64,000 nucleotides of DNA from the NCBI RefSeq assembly GCF_006152065.1, contig NZ_VDFW01000005.1:186001-250000 (forward strand). The letters are read 5' to 3'. This DNA comes from Amycolatopsis alkalitolerans. Its GTDB lineage: Bacteria; Actinomycetota; Actinomycetes; Mycobacteriales; Pseudonocardiaceae. The translations under genes and the position numbers were made by a program. Of the stretch, positions 36,880 to 45,746 are shown in pieces (positions within the stretch are counted from its first letter, which is position 1; every line of letters starts with the position of its first letter). The notes under the pieces are model-generated. The model was not told the origin of the DNA, did no database searches, and saw nothing but the letters and a program-made list of their open reading frames with translations.

Positions 36880-38130
36880 TCACTGCTCGTGTGGTGCCTT
36901 GTATCCCTGCGCCTCCGGGGCCTCGAACAGCGGCTTCACGTACTTGACGCCGCCCTCGGCCGACGCGTCCGGCTGCGCGACGTACACCTGCCTGGTCGGG
37001 GGAGCACCGGCCTTCGAGAAGTTCAGCGCCGCCACCAGGTTCCCGGTGTCCGCGGACGTGGTCTGCTGCAACGCCTTCAGGATCCCGTCCCGGGTGAGAT
37101 CCTTGCTGTCGCAGGCCTTCTTCAGCACCGCGCCCCACACCTCGGCGACCGCGTACCCGTAGTCGATCCCCGCGTTGGGCGGTTCCGGGAACCCGGCGGC
37201 CTTGTACTTCTGCGCGACTTCCCTGGCCTTCGGGATGTCCGCCGAGAACGGCACGCTGCTCGCCACGACGTACAGCTTGTCCAGCGCGCCCGCCGCCGGG
37301 CTGTTGTGCAGCACCGGATCGAAGGTCGGGTTGTTGCCGAGCAACGGCACGTTCAGCCCGAGCGCCTTGTTCGCCGCCGCGACCGAACCGGTCTGCGCCG
37401 GGGTCGTGGTCAGCATGATCGCCTTGACGCCCTCGCCACGCAGGCCGGTCACGATGTTCGTCAGATCCGTGTCCGACGAAGTGATCTTGACCTCGCGCAG
37501 GTCGAGATGGTGCTGCTGCGCGTAGTACCGCGAGCCGCGCAGGCCGTTCGCGCCGTACTCGCCGTCGATGTAGATATGCGCGACCTTGTCGCCGTCCGCC
37601 AGCATGCCCTGCGACTGCAGGTACGACATCCCGTCGATCATCTCCACGTCGTAGGTCGTGCCGACGATCATGATGTACGGGTTGTCCAGCAGTTCCGAGG
37701 ACCACGAAGCCGGGGTGGTGGTCACCTTGTCGCTCCTGAGGTCCTGCTTGAGCGCGGCCGTGACCGGTGAGCCGACGAGCTGCACCATCCCGAGCACCTT
37801 CGGCTCCAGCTGCGGGTACAGCGTCTTCGCGGTGTCGGCCTTGTACCCGTGGTCGACCACGTCGAGCTTGACCTGGCGCCCGCACACCCCGCCGGCCGCG
37901 TTGACGTCGTTGGCCCACAACTGGTTCCCGTGCGTGATCCCGATCGAGAGGGTTTTGAACGGTCCCGTCATATCGGTCATCACGCCGAGGGTCAGGTCGG
38001 TCGCGGTCACCCCGAAGTCGGTTTTCACCCCCGAGGAGTCGGAACCGGACGATCCGGTGCCGCCCCCCTTGGTGCTGCAGGCGGCGAGGACCAGCATCGC
38101 CGCGAGAACCAGGGAAAGATGCCGCTTCAT
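36880..38130 (-). CDS. Branched-chain amino acid-type ABC substrate-binding lipoprotein
   Basis: The ATG at 38130 is chosen because it gives a signal peptide with lipobox LAAC at residues 15-18 (lipid-modified C18). The 416-residue protein is a Periplasmic_binding_6 member (LTLGVMTDMTGPFKTLS, ANDVNAAGGVCGRQVKL, IYIDGEYGANGLRGSRYY). It would capture a small amphipathic ligand outside the membrane for the permease genes that follow on the same strand. Since it lies against the paa operon, an aromatic acid is a possible ligand, but this is inference. The start overlaps livM's stop by 3 nt. Confidence 0.9.
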   Translation of the reverse strand: MKRHLSLVLAAMLVLAACSTKGGGTGSSGSDSSGVKTDFGVTATDLTLGVMTDMTGPFKTLSIGITHGNQLWANDVNAAGGVCGRQVKLDVVDHGYKADTAKTLYPQLEPKVLGMVQLVGSPVTAALKQDLRSDKVTTTPASWSSELLDNPYIMIVGTTYDVEMIDGMSYLQSQGMLADGDKVAHIYIDGEYGANGLRGSRYYAQQHHLDLREVKITSSDTDLTNIVTGLRGEGVKAIMLTTTPAQTGSVAAANKALGLNVPLLGNNPTFDPVLHNSPAAGALDKLYVVASSVPFSADIPKAREVAQKYKAAGFPEPPNAGIDYGYAVAEVWGAVLKKACDSKDLTRDGILKALQQTTSADTGNLVAALNFSKAGAPPTRQVYVAQPDASAEGGVKYVKPLFEAPEAQGYKAPHEQ

Positions 38131-39263
38131 CGCGATATCCCCTTTCTGCGTTGGGTTATCCGCCGCCCGATGGCGGCGAGGCCACCGGGTTCGAAGAGCA
38201 CGACCAGGATGATCGCGGCCCCGTAGACGAAGGTGCTGACCAGAATCGGGGTGAACGCGCCCTGCCCGCTCCCGCTGAACAGCCCCAGCTGGGTCGAATA
38301 CAGCGAAAGGATCTGCGGTAGCCCGTTCACGATCAGCGCGCCGACGAGCGCCCCGCCGACCGACCCGAGCCCGCCGATGATCACCATCGCCAGGTAGGCG
38401 ATCGAGACGTTGATGCCGTACGTGCCGAACTCGTTCTCGTCCGGTTTGAGGATGTCGAACCACAGCACGGTCATCGCCCCGGCGAGCCCGGCGTACGCCG
38501 ACGACACCGCGAACACCCCGGCCTTCGCCCGCGCGACACTGACCCCCATCACCGCGGCCGCGGCCTCGTTGTCACGCACGGCACGCCAGGCCCGCCCGAT
38601 CCGGCCCTTCACCGCGCCCCATGCCAGTACCAGCGCGATCACCGTCAGGGCGAGGAACAGGTACCAGGTCCGCTCGGCCTGCCGCAGCGGGACGCCGAAG
38701 AGCTCGACCTGTCCCGAGTTGTCGAACGGGAAGCCGAACAGCGAGAACCGCGCTGGTGACCGGCCGGTCGAGGTGCCGCCGGTGAGCCGGCTCGCCGACT
38801 GTCCGAAGTAGAGTCCCAGGAACACGAGCGAGAGCGACGCGACACCGAGATAGATTCCCCGCAGCCGCCCGGAAACCGGAGCGAACGCGAGGCCGAGCAG
38901 TGCACAGACCACGACGGCCGCGAGCAACGACAGCAGCGGGTCGATCCCGAAGCCGATCACCCGGCCGCCCTCGTCGGTTCCGGAGAGCACGGTGTACGCG
39001 GTGCCCCCGGCGAGCAGGAAGAACGCGGCTGCGAGGGAAAGCTGCCCGGCCTGGCCGACCAGCAGGGTGAGCCCGACCGCGCCGACCGCGCCGATCATCG
39101 CGTACTGCCCGGCCTTGAGCCAGGACGCGTCGACGTAGAGCGGCAGCGCGAGCAGGACGGCCAGCAGCACCAGCCAGGCGGCGATTCGCAGCAGCCGCGA
39201 GGACTTCCGTGGTGGTGGGGCGGCGACGGCGGTCGCCGGCGTGCGTGTGGCGAGGTCAGACAC
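38127..39263 (-). CDS. livM: Branched-chain amino acid-type ABC permease, LivM-like
   Basis: A 378-residue membrane protein with a Pro/Ala-rich cytoplasmic N-terminus and about ten helices. GRIGRAWRAVRDNEAAAAVMGV and AYLAMVIIGGLGSVGGALVGAL are the LivM signature loops contacting the ATPases. It overlaps the upstream livH by 8 nt and the downstream binding-protein gene, so the five genes form one operon read leftward from 41.7 kb. Confidence 0.93.
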   Translation of the reverse strand: MSDLATRTPATAVAAPPPRKSSRLLRIAAWLVLLAVLLALPLYVDASWLKAGQYAMIGAVGAVGLTLLVGQAGQLSLAAAFFLLAGGTAYTVLSGTDEGGRVIGFGIDPLLSLLAAVVVCALLGLAFAPVSGRLRGIYLGVASLSLVFLGLYFGQSASRLTGGTSTGRSPARFSLFGFPFDNSGQVELFGVPLRQAERTWYLFLALTVIALVLAWGAVKGRIGRAWRAVRDNEAAAAVMGVSVARAKAGVFAVSSAYAGLAGAMTVLWFDILKPDENEFGTYGINVSIAYLAMVIIGGLGSVGGALVGALIVNGLPQILSLYSTQLGLFSGSGQGAFTPILVSTFVYGAAIILVVLFEPGGLAAIGRRITQRRKGISR

Positions 39264-40134
39264 GGGTGCTCTCCCTCGTGCCGAACAGTCCGGACGGGCG
39301 CACCACGAGTACGACCAGCATTGCCAGGAATACCGCGCTCTTGGAGAAGTCGAACGAGATGTACTGCGCGGAAAGCGCTTCCACCAGCCCTACGACCAGC
39401 CCGCCGACGACCGCGCCCGCCGTGGAGTCCAGCCCGCCGAGGATGGCGGCGGGGAAGGCGGCGAGCGCGATCGAATGGGTGCCGCGCGAGAGCCCCGAAC
39501 CCGAGAAGTCCTGCGTGGCGAGGAACAGCACCGCGACCCCGGCGAGCAGGCCCGCCACCAGCCACGCCGTCGCGGTGACCTGGCGGCTGCGGATCCCCAT
39601 CAGCGCTGCCGCCTCGCGGTTCTCCGCCTGCGCCCGCATCGCCACGCCCCAGCCCGAGTACTTGAACGCCAGGTAGAACGCGGTGATCAGCACCGCCGCG
39701 ACGCCGAGCGCCACCAGATGCGTGCGGAACAGGGTGATCCCGCCGACCTGGATCGGCTTCGCGTCCCAAGCCTGCCCGAGGAACGGGATCCCGACGCCGA
39801 GGCGCCGCACGATCTCCTCGCTGATGATCACGTCGACCCCGATCGTCAGCAGCGCGAGACTGTTCGGGTCCGCGAGCTTCGACCGCGACAGCAGCAGCCG
39901 CTCGACCACGAGCCCGAGCAGCCCCGCGCCGACGATCCCGACCAGCGACGAACCCACCCAGCCGAGGGAGCCCTGCGTGATCACCACGAGGTAACCGCCG
40001 AACAGCACGAGCGAGCCGTGCGCGAAGTTGATCACCTCGGTGGACTTGTAGATGATCACGAAACCGAGTGCCAGCAGGGCGAAGACCGCGCCGCGGCCGA
40101 GGCCGTTCACGGCCAGTTGCAGGAACGTCTCCAT
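39256..40134 (-). CDS. livH: Branched-chain amino acid-type ABC permease, LivH-like
   Basis: A 292-residue membrane protein starting at ATG 40134. LAVNGLGRGAVFALLALGFVIIYKSTEVINFAHG is the typical LivH N-terminus, and the loop MRAQAENREAAALMGI couples to the ATPase. It immediately follows livG (the start abuts its stop) and overlaps livM. It partners LivM in the membrane pore. Confidence 0.94.
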   Translation of the reverse strand: METFLQLAVNGLGRGAVFALLALGFVIIYKSTEVINFAHGSLVLFGGYLVVITQGSLGWVGSSLVGIVGAGLLGLVVERLLLSRSKLADPNSLALLTIGVDVIISEEIVRRLGVGIPFLGQAWDAKPIQVGGITLFRTHLVALGVAAVLITAFYLAFKYSGWGVAMRAQAENREAAALMGIRSRQVTATAWLVAGLLAGVAVLFLATQDFSGSGLSRGTHSIALAAFPAAILGGLDSTAGAVVGGLVVGLVEALSAQYISFDFSKSAVFLAMLVVLVVRPSGLFGTRESTRV

Positions 40135-40899
40135 CTACGCCGCCTCCGTTCCCAGGTACGCGCGGATCACTTCCGGATCGGACTGGACCTCGCCGGGCGC
40201 GCCGTCGGCGATCAGGCGGCCGAAGTCGAGCACGGTGACGCGGTCGGCGATGCCCATCACGAGGTTCATGTCGTGCTCGACGAGCAGGATCGAGATGCCG
40301 AGCTCGTCGCGGACCTCGCGGATGGTGCCGGCGAGTTCGGCGGTTTCCGCCGCGTTCATGCCGGCGGCCGGCTCGTCGAGCAGCAGCAGCACGGGTTCGA
40401 CGGCGAGCGCGCGGGCGATGTCGACGCGCTTGACGTCGCCGAACGGCAGCGCGGAAACCGGGGTGTGCACGAGCCGGCCGATCCCGAGGAACTCGCAGAT
40501 CTCCTCGGCGCGGCGGGCGTGCTTCCGCTGTCCCCGCACCGTCAGCCGCAGGCCCGCGGCGATGAAACCGCCGCGGGTCAGCGCGTGCCGTCCGAGCATG
40601 ACGTTGTCGAGCACGGTCGAATGCATCGACAGCGCGGCGTTCTGGAACGAGCGACCGACGCCGAGCCGCACGAGCCGGTGGGGCCGCAGCCCGGTCAGCT
40701 CGGTGTCGCCGAGCAGCACGTGTCCCGCGCTCGGCCGGTACAGGCCGCTGATCACGTTGAAGCAGCTGGACTTTCCCGCGCCGTTGGGCCCGATCAGCGC
40801 GTGCAGCGCACCGGGCCGCACGGTGAACGAAACGTCGTCCAGCGCGGTCAGCCCGCCGAACCGGAGCATGACGCCTTCCACGCGAAGCTCGGGGATCAT
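40135..40899 (-). CDS. livG: Branched-chain amino acid-type ABC ATPase, LivG-like
   Basis: ATG 40899 overlaps the livF stop as ATGA and is preferred over GTG 40908. The 254-residue ATPase has Walker A GPNGAGKSS and Walker B LLLLDEPAAGM. The signature loop reads ALPFGDVKR instead of LSGGQ, within the divergence seen in LivG proteins. It powers uptake with LivF. Confidence 0.93.
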   Translation of the reverse strand: MIPELRVEGVMLRFGGLTALDDVSFTVRPGALHALIGPNGAGKSSCFNVISGLYRPSAGHVLLGDTELTGLRPHRLVRLGVGRSFQNAALSMHSTVLDNVMLGRHALTRGGFIAAGLRLTVRGQRKHARRAEEICEFLGIGRLVHTPVSALPFGDVKRVDIARALAVEPVLLLLDEPAAGMNAAETAELAGTIREVRDELGISILLVEHDMNLVMGIADRVTVLDFGRLIADGAPGEVQSDPEVIRAYLGTEAA

Positions 40900-41720
40900 C
40901 CGTCCCACCTCGACAGCGCCTTGTGTTTCCCGCGCTCGGCCGTGGCCCGCGTTTCCGCGTGACCGCCCAGGTACAGGTGCCGGACGTCCTCGCTGCGTGA
41001 GAGTTCCTCCGACGAGCCCGAAAGGGCGACGCGGCCGACCTCGAGCACGACGGCGTGGTCGGCGACCCCGAGCGCCATCACGGCGTTCTGCTCGACCAGC
41101 ACGACCGCGGTGCCCTGCGCGTGGATCTCCCGGATGATCCGCGCGATCTGTTCGACGACCCTGGGCGCGAGCCCGAGCGAGGGCTCGTCGAGCAGCAGCA
41201 CGCGGGGTGCGGACATCAGCGCCCGGCCGATCGCGAGCATCTGCTGCTCGCCCCCGGAAAGCAGCCCGCCGCGCTGATGCGCGCGCGCCCGCAGGACCGG
41301 GAACAGTTCGTGCACGCGGCGTCTCGCGGTGGCGCGTTCGGCGGAGGAGCGTGTGATGCCGCCCGCGCGCAGGTTCTCCTCGACGGTCATCCGGGTGAAG
41401 ACCTGCCGGCCCTCGGGCGCGCCGACCACGCCGCGCCGCACGATCGCCGCGGGATCGAGCCGGTCGATACGGCGGTCACCGAACCGGATTTCGCCTCCGG
41501 TTATCAGGCCGCGGTGCAGGCGGAGCGTGCCGGAGATCGCGCGCAACAACGTCGATTTCCCGGCGCCGTTGCTGCCGAGCACCGCGAGCACCCCGTCGTC
41601 GGGGACCGCGAGGTCGACCCCGTGCAGCGCGGCGACCGAACGGCCGTAGCGCACGTGCAGGTCGCGGACACTCAACACGTCGTCGTGCACCTCCTCCGGC
41701 GGGGAATCGGTGGCGGTCAT
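40896..41720 (-). CDS. livF: Branched-chain amino acid-type ABC ATPase, LivF-like
   Basis: A 274-residue ATPase, first gene of the importer operon (ATG 41720). Walker A GSNGAGKST, signature LLSGGEQQM, Walker B LLLDEPSLGLAP. A 30-residue C-terminal tail after the ATPase core (HAETRATAERGKHK) is extra. It is divergent from a GAF histidine kinase gene, which may control the importer. Confidence 0.93.
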   Translation of the reverse strand: MTATDSPPEEVHDDVLSVRDLHVRYGRSVAALHGVDLAVPDDGVLAVLGSNGAGKSTLLRAISGTLRLHRGLITGGEIRFGDRRIDRLDPAAIVRRGVVGAPEGRQVFTRMTVEENLRAGGITRSSAERATARRRVHELFPVLRARAHQRGGLLSGGEQQMLAIGRALMSAPRVLLLDEPSLGLAPRVVEQIARIIREIHAQGTAVVLVEQNAVMALGVADHAVVLEVGRVALSGSSEELSRSEDVRHLYLGGHAETRATAERGKHKALSRWDG

Positions 41721-41840
41721 CCTTGATCGAGGTCACCGGCACCGGTACCTCCACCTGGAGAGGGTTCCGCGCACCTTTGCACAACCGTGCTCTGCGGATT
41801 GGGGATGTCCGGAACGCGCGAGATGTGCGATTGTTGCTGC

Positions 41841-42992
41841 GTGACCGCAGAGCAGCGGATCGCGGCGGACCGTGCCGTCGAGCGCAGCACCGTGCTCGAC
41901 GAGCTGTTGCGCGAGCGAGAAGGCCTGCTCGGCACGCTCGACCGCGTCGTCGCGCTGCAGGGCACCGCGCGGCTCATCCGGGAATCGCTCGGCGTGGACG
42001 CCGCGTTCGTGGGGGATCTGGAACAGCCCGGGACCGCCGTGATCCGCTGGATGGCCGGCAACCGGACGGACGCACTGCAGAACCTGGTCGTCCCCACCGG
42101 GCAGGGTGTCGGCGGCCGGGTGCTCGCGTCCGGGAAACCGGTGCGCGTCTCCGATTACGTCCGTGCGCGCACGATCACGCACCAGTTCGACGCGCAGGTC
42201 CAGGGCGAAGGGCTCGCCGCGCTGCTGACCGTCCCGATCATCGATCGGGGGGAGACGGTCGCGATCGCGTACGCGTCCATGCGCGAGCGCGCGGACTTCG
42301 GCGACGAAGCGGTGCTGCGGCTGGAAAAGATCGCCGACGAGGCCGCCGCCGCGCTGCGGCTCGCGGGAGTCGCCGAAGAGGCGCAGGCGGACGCCGTTTC
42401 CGCCGAGCGGCGGCGAATGCAGAGCGCACTGCACGATTCGGTGGGCGCGCTGCTGTTCTCCATCGGGGTCCAGGTGCGCGATCTGCATCAGGACGTGGTG
42501 GGGGACCCGGTGCTGGCCCGCCGGCTCACCCGGCTCGAGGGCGATGTTTCGGCGGCCTCGCGAGCGTTGCGGGAATCGTTGCTGTCGCTGTCGGAGTCCA
42601 CTCCGGAACGCGCGCTGCCGGTGGAACTCGCCGAGCACTGCCGGTCGTTCGAGGCGCGCTGCGGCCGGCCCGCGCGGTTCGTGCAGCTGGCGCCCGTCCG
42701 GCCGCTGGACGCCGAACGCACGGCGGTGCTGGTGGGCACGGTGCGGGAAGGCCTGCTGAACGTGGAAAAACACGCGCGGGCCTGTTCGGTGGTGGTGAGT
42801 CTCGGGCCGAGTCTCGGCGGGGTGCAGGTGATGGTCGCCGACGACGGGACCGGTGAATCGGAGACGCCCGGCACCGGGATGGGCCTGCGTTCACTCGCCG
42901 AACGTGCCGCGCGCCTCGGCGGCCGAGTGAGCCTGGTGCGTGACGAGGACGGCGGCCGCACGCTGCGCGCGTGGGTACCGGAGGTGCCATGA
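41841..42992 (+). CDS. GAF-domain sensor histidine kinase (NarL-type system)
   Basis: The start is set at GTG 41841, since upstream in-frame alternatives (near 41787, 41805, 41823) add an implausible Cys-rich leader. The product, about 383 residues, has an N-terminal helix, a GAF domain (residues about 35-190, GQGVGGRVLASGKPVRVSDY), a HisKA_3 phosphoacceptor helix (RRRMQSALHDSVGALLFSIG) and an HATPase region (REGLLNVEKHARA, VADDGTG, GMGLRSLAERAARLGG). No membrane helix is seen, so it senses a cytosolic signal. It is coupled to its response regulator by an ATGA overlap. Confidence 0.88.
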   Translation: MTAEQRIAADRAVERSTVLDELLREREGLLGTLDRVVALQGTARLIRESLGVDAAFVGDLEQPGTAVIRWMAGNRTDALQNLVVPTGQGVGGRVLASGKPVRVSDYVRARTITHQFDAQVQGEGLAALLTVPIIDRGETVAIAYASMRERADFGDEAVLRLEKIADEAAAALRLAGVAEEAQADAVSAERRRMQSALHDSVGALLFSIGVQVRDLHQDVVGDPVLARRLTRLEGDVSAASRALRESLLSLSESTPERALPVELAEHCRSFEARCGRPARFVQLAPVRPLDAERTAVLVGTVREGLLNVEKHARACSVVVSLGPSLGGVQVMVADDGTGESETPGTGMGLRSLAERAARLGGRVSLVRDEDGGRTLRAWVPEVP

Positions 42993-43609
42993 CCGCGACG
43001 GTGCTGGTGGTCGACGACCATCCCGTAGTCCGCGACGGGGTCACGTTGCTGCTGCGGGCCGAACCCGCGCTGGAGCTTGCCGGCAGCGCCGAGTCGGGGC
43101 GGGTCGCGATCGCGCGCGTGGCCCAGTTGCGGCCGGACCTGATCCTGCTGGACCTGCGGCTGCCGGACATGCTCGCGCCGGAGGTCATCGCCGAACTGCG
43201 GCAGGTGCATCCGGCGGGCCGGATCGTCGTGTTCACCGCACACGGCGATCACCAGGGCCTCCTCGCCGCGCTCGACGCCGGCGCGCACGGCTGCCTGCTC
43301 AAGGACGTCGCCGGGACCGACCTGGTGTCGGCGCTGCGGCGGGTGCTGCGCGGGGAACGGGTGGTCGACCCGCGCATCCTGCCCGACCAGGCGCAGCGTT
43401 CGCACGCGCTCGCCCGCAGCGGGCTGACGCGCCGCGAGTACGAGGTGCTGCGGCTCGCGGCACAGGGCCAGACCAACCCCGAGATCGCCGAGGCGATGGG
43501 CCTGACCCGCAACACGGTGAAGACCTACCTGCAGTCCGCGCTGCACAAACTCGGTGCCCGCAACCGGGTCGAGGCGATCGGCAAGGCGGGTGAGGCCGGC
43601 CTGCTCTGA
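42989..43609 (+). CDS. NarL/FixJ-type response regulator
   Basis: A 206-residue protein starting at ATG 42989, overlapping the kinase stop. The receiver domain has VVDDHPVVRDGV and the phospho-acceptor Asp in LILLDLRLPD, with Lys in LLKDV. The C-terminal LuxR helix-turn-helix reads LTRREYEVLRLAAQGQTNPE then IAEAMGLTRNTVKTYLQSAL. It is the partner of the GAF kinase. The target is unknown; the divergent liv-type importer is the nearest candidate. Confidence 0.93.
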   Translation: MTATVLVVDDHPVVRDGVTLLLRAEPALELAGSAESGRVAIARVAQLRPDLILLDLRLPDMLAPEVIAELRQVHPAGRIVVFTAHGDHQGLLAALDAGAHGCLLKDVAGTDLVSALRRVLRGERVVDPRILPDQAQRSHALARSGLTRREYEVLRLAAQGQTNPEIAEAMGLTRNTVKTYLQSALHKLGARNRVEAIGKAGEAGLL

Positions 43610-43647
43610 CCGCCTCATTGACACGTGTCTGCTGCTAGGTTCGGGGC

Positions 43648-44412
43648 ATGGCCGAGTATTCCTTCGAGATCGCGCGTCCCCGTGGTGATCAGCGGACCGC
43701 GGAGCAGTGGGCGCGGGACGCCTGGGAGGGCGCGCCTCGCGGCGTTCGCTGGATCTTGCGCGTCGGCTGGCGGCTGCTCGGATTCCGGCTCGGCGCGCCG
43801 GTGGACGTGCTCGGCTGGCCGGTCGCCAGTTCGGCGCCCGAGAAGGTCGTGCTCGACGCGCCATCGCCCCTGCTCGAGAGCCGTAACGTGGTCGAGACGA
43901 GCGAAACCTCGGTGCGCTGGACGACGATCGTCCACTACCGCAACGGCCTGGGCCGCCTGCTGTGGACGCTCGCCGCGCCCGTTCACACCAGGACGCTCCC
44001 GGTCCTGTTCGAGCGCGCGGCGGACCCGTCACGGCTCAAGCATCGGCTCGTCACCGGCTTCCAGAAGCGGATAGGCAATCCGATCCTGCATCGCCGGCCG
44101 GGACAGATACTGCTGGAGACCACGGGGCGCGTTTCCGGCCTGCCCCGGCGGACGCCGATCGGCGGGCGCCGCGCCGGGCACGAGTTCTGGCTCGTGTCCG
44201 AGCACGGTGGGCGATCCCAGTACGTGCGCAACATCGAGAAGGATCCGCGTGTCCGGGTGCGCCTGCGCGGCCGCTGGTATCCCGGCGTCGCGCACTTGCT
44301 GCCCGATGACGACCCGGTCGCCCGGCTCCGCGCCCTGCCGAGGATGAACAGCGCCGCGGTGCGCGCGGTCGGCACAGACCTGCTGACGATCCGGGTCGAT
44401 CTCGAAGGGTAA
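43648..44412 (+). CDS. DUF2867-like domain fused to deazaflavin-dependent reductase
   Basis: A 254-residue protein starting at ATG 43648. Residues 1 to about 130 resemble the DUF2867 (SRPBCC-like) fold (LRVGWRLLGFRLG, VDVLGWPV, VHYRNGLGRLLWTLAAPVHT). Residues about 140-254 are a Ddn-like F420/deazaflavin domain (LLETTGRVSGLPRRTPI, FWLVSEHGGRSQYVRNIEKD). Each normally occurs alone, so the fusion hints that the first domain binds the substrate that the second reduces. It is convergent with MFS genes. Confidence 0.72.
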   Translation: MAEYSFEIARPRGDQRTAEQWARDAWEGAPRGVRWILRVGWRLLGFRLGAPVDVLGWPVASSAPEKVVLDAPSPLLESRNVVETSETSVRWTTIVHYRNGLGRLLWTLAAPVHTRTLPVLFERAADPSRLKHRLVTGFQKRIGNPILHRRPGQILLETTGRVSGLPRRTPIGGRRAGHEFWLVSEHGGRSQYVRNIEKDPRVRVRLRGRWYPGVAHLLPDDDPVARLRALPRMNSAAVRAVGTDLLTIRVDLEG

Positions 44413-44416
44413 GCGC

Positions 44417-45727
44417 CTACTCGATCGCTTCGATCCGGCGGCCCGTCGAGTCGGGGGCGACCAGTGCCAGCACCGCGCCGGCGACCGGTCCCACGATCCC
44501 GAACGCCAGGGCGAGCGGCACCGATCCGGCGATCGACAGCGCCACCAGCGGGAACAGTCCAGCGCCGAACCCGCGCCCCGCGTAGTAGCTGAGGTTCGAA
44601 CCGCTCGACCGGAGCCGCGTGGGGAAGAACTCGGCCATCCAGATACCCAGCACGCCGAACCCGCCGCTGGCACCGGCGCACAGCATCAGCGCCCAGAACG
44701 CCGGCGAGGCCCAGAAGTCCGTGCCGATACGGGCCGAGTGCGAGGTGACGAGGATCAGGAACCAGGTGAACCCGATGATGCCGAACAACGCCGAGGCGAA
44801 AAACGCCCACTTGCGCCGCAGCACGTCCGACAGGATCCCGGTGACCGGATAGGTGATCGCGGTGACGACCAGTCCCAGCAGGACGATCAGGCTCGCGGTG
44901 CCGAGCGGTACCTTCTGCACCTTGATCAGGAACGTGGACAGGTACGAGATCAGCGAGTTCGTGGTCAGGAACAGCGCCGTGGCCAGTGCCATGAACACGA
45001 TCGTGCCGCCCGCGTAGCCGCCGCGGAACAGGTCGAGCAGCGGAACCTTGGTGCGGCGGAGGTGTTCCGGGACCCGGCCGCGCGCCAGCGCCCGCTGGTA
45101 GGTCCGCCACTGCTCGGACTCCGGCAGCAGGAACGCCGACGCGAGGCCGATCACCAGCGTCACCGCGCCGATCAGCACGTACCCGGCACGCCAGCCGTTG
45201 TGCGTGCCGAACCTGACGATGCAGAAGTAGATGACACCCTCGGTCACGATCTGGCCCACGAAGTACATCGCCTGGATCGAGCCGCCCATCATGCCGCGTT
45301 TGGCGGTTTTCCAGCACTCCGCGAACATCGAGAACGACAGGCCGAACAGTCCCCCCATGCCGATGCCGGCGAGCAGCCGGGTGATCAGGAACAGGGTGTA
45401 GTTCGGCGCGAGCCCGCCCAGCAGCGCGGCGATCCCGAAGATCAGGACCGAACCGGTGTAGGTCCAGCGCCGGCCGATGAGGTCACCCAGCCAGCCGCAC
45501 AGGATCCCGCCCGCGATCGACGCGAACCCCTGCAGCGTCGAGACCTGCACGATCTGGATGGTGCTCACGTGCAGGCTTTCCGACAGGTAGGACAGCGGGT
45601 AGCCGACCAGGTTCAGTTCGGCGCCGTCGAACAGCGTGCCGAGGAAGGCGAAGAACAGGATGCGGCCGGTGGCCTGGCGCACACCGGTGATCCCGCCGGT
45701 GCTGGCGGGAGTCTTCAGGGTCGACAT
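44417..45727 (-). CDS. MFS transporter, aromatic acid/metabolite type (second of pair)
   Basis: A 436-residue, 12-helix MFS protein starting at ATG 45727. AFLGTLFDGAELNLVGYPLSYL and GGILCGWLGDLIGRRWTY match the metabolite:H+ symporter group with the DGxE-type first-helix motif common in aromatic-acid carriers. It follows the other MFS gene by 19 nt in one leftward unit. It probably shares control by the IclR regulator. Confidence 0.85.
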   Translation of the reverse strand: MSTLKTPASTGGITGVRQATGRILFFAFLGTLFDGAELNLVGYPLSYLSESLHVSTIQIVQVSTLQGFASIAGGILCGWLGDLIGRRWTYTGSVLIFGIAALLGGLAPNYTLFLITRLLAGIGMGGLFGLSFSMFAECWKTAKRGMMGGSIQAMYFVGQIVTEGVIYFCIVRFGTHNGWRAGYVLIGAVTLVIGLASAFLLPESEQWRTYQRALARGRVPEHLRRTKVPLLDLFRGGYAGGTIVFMALATALFLTTNSLISYLSTFLIKVQKVPLGTASLIVLLGLVVTAITYPVTGILSDVLRRKWAFFASALFGIIGFTWFLILVTSHSARIGTDFWASPAFWALMLCAGASGGFGVLGIWMAEFFPTRLRSSGSNLSYYAGRGFGAGLFPLVALSIAGSVPLALAFGIVGPVAGAVLALVAPDSTGRRIEAIE

Positions 45728-45746
45728 TCGGTCCCTTTCGCGGGGC

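Noticed and set aside
39241-40962. Plus-strand open frame of about 570 codons opposite the liv genes
   Set aside because: It is antisense to three well-supported ABC genes and has no recognisable motif.
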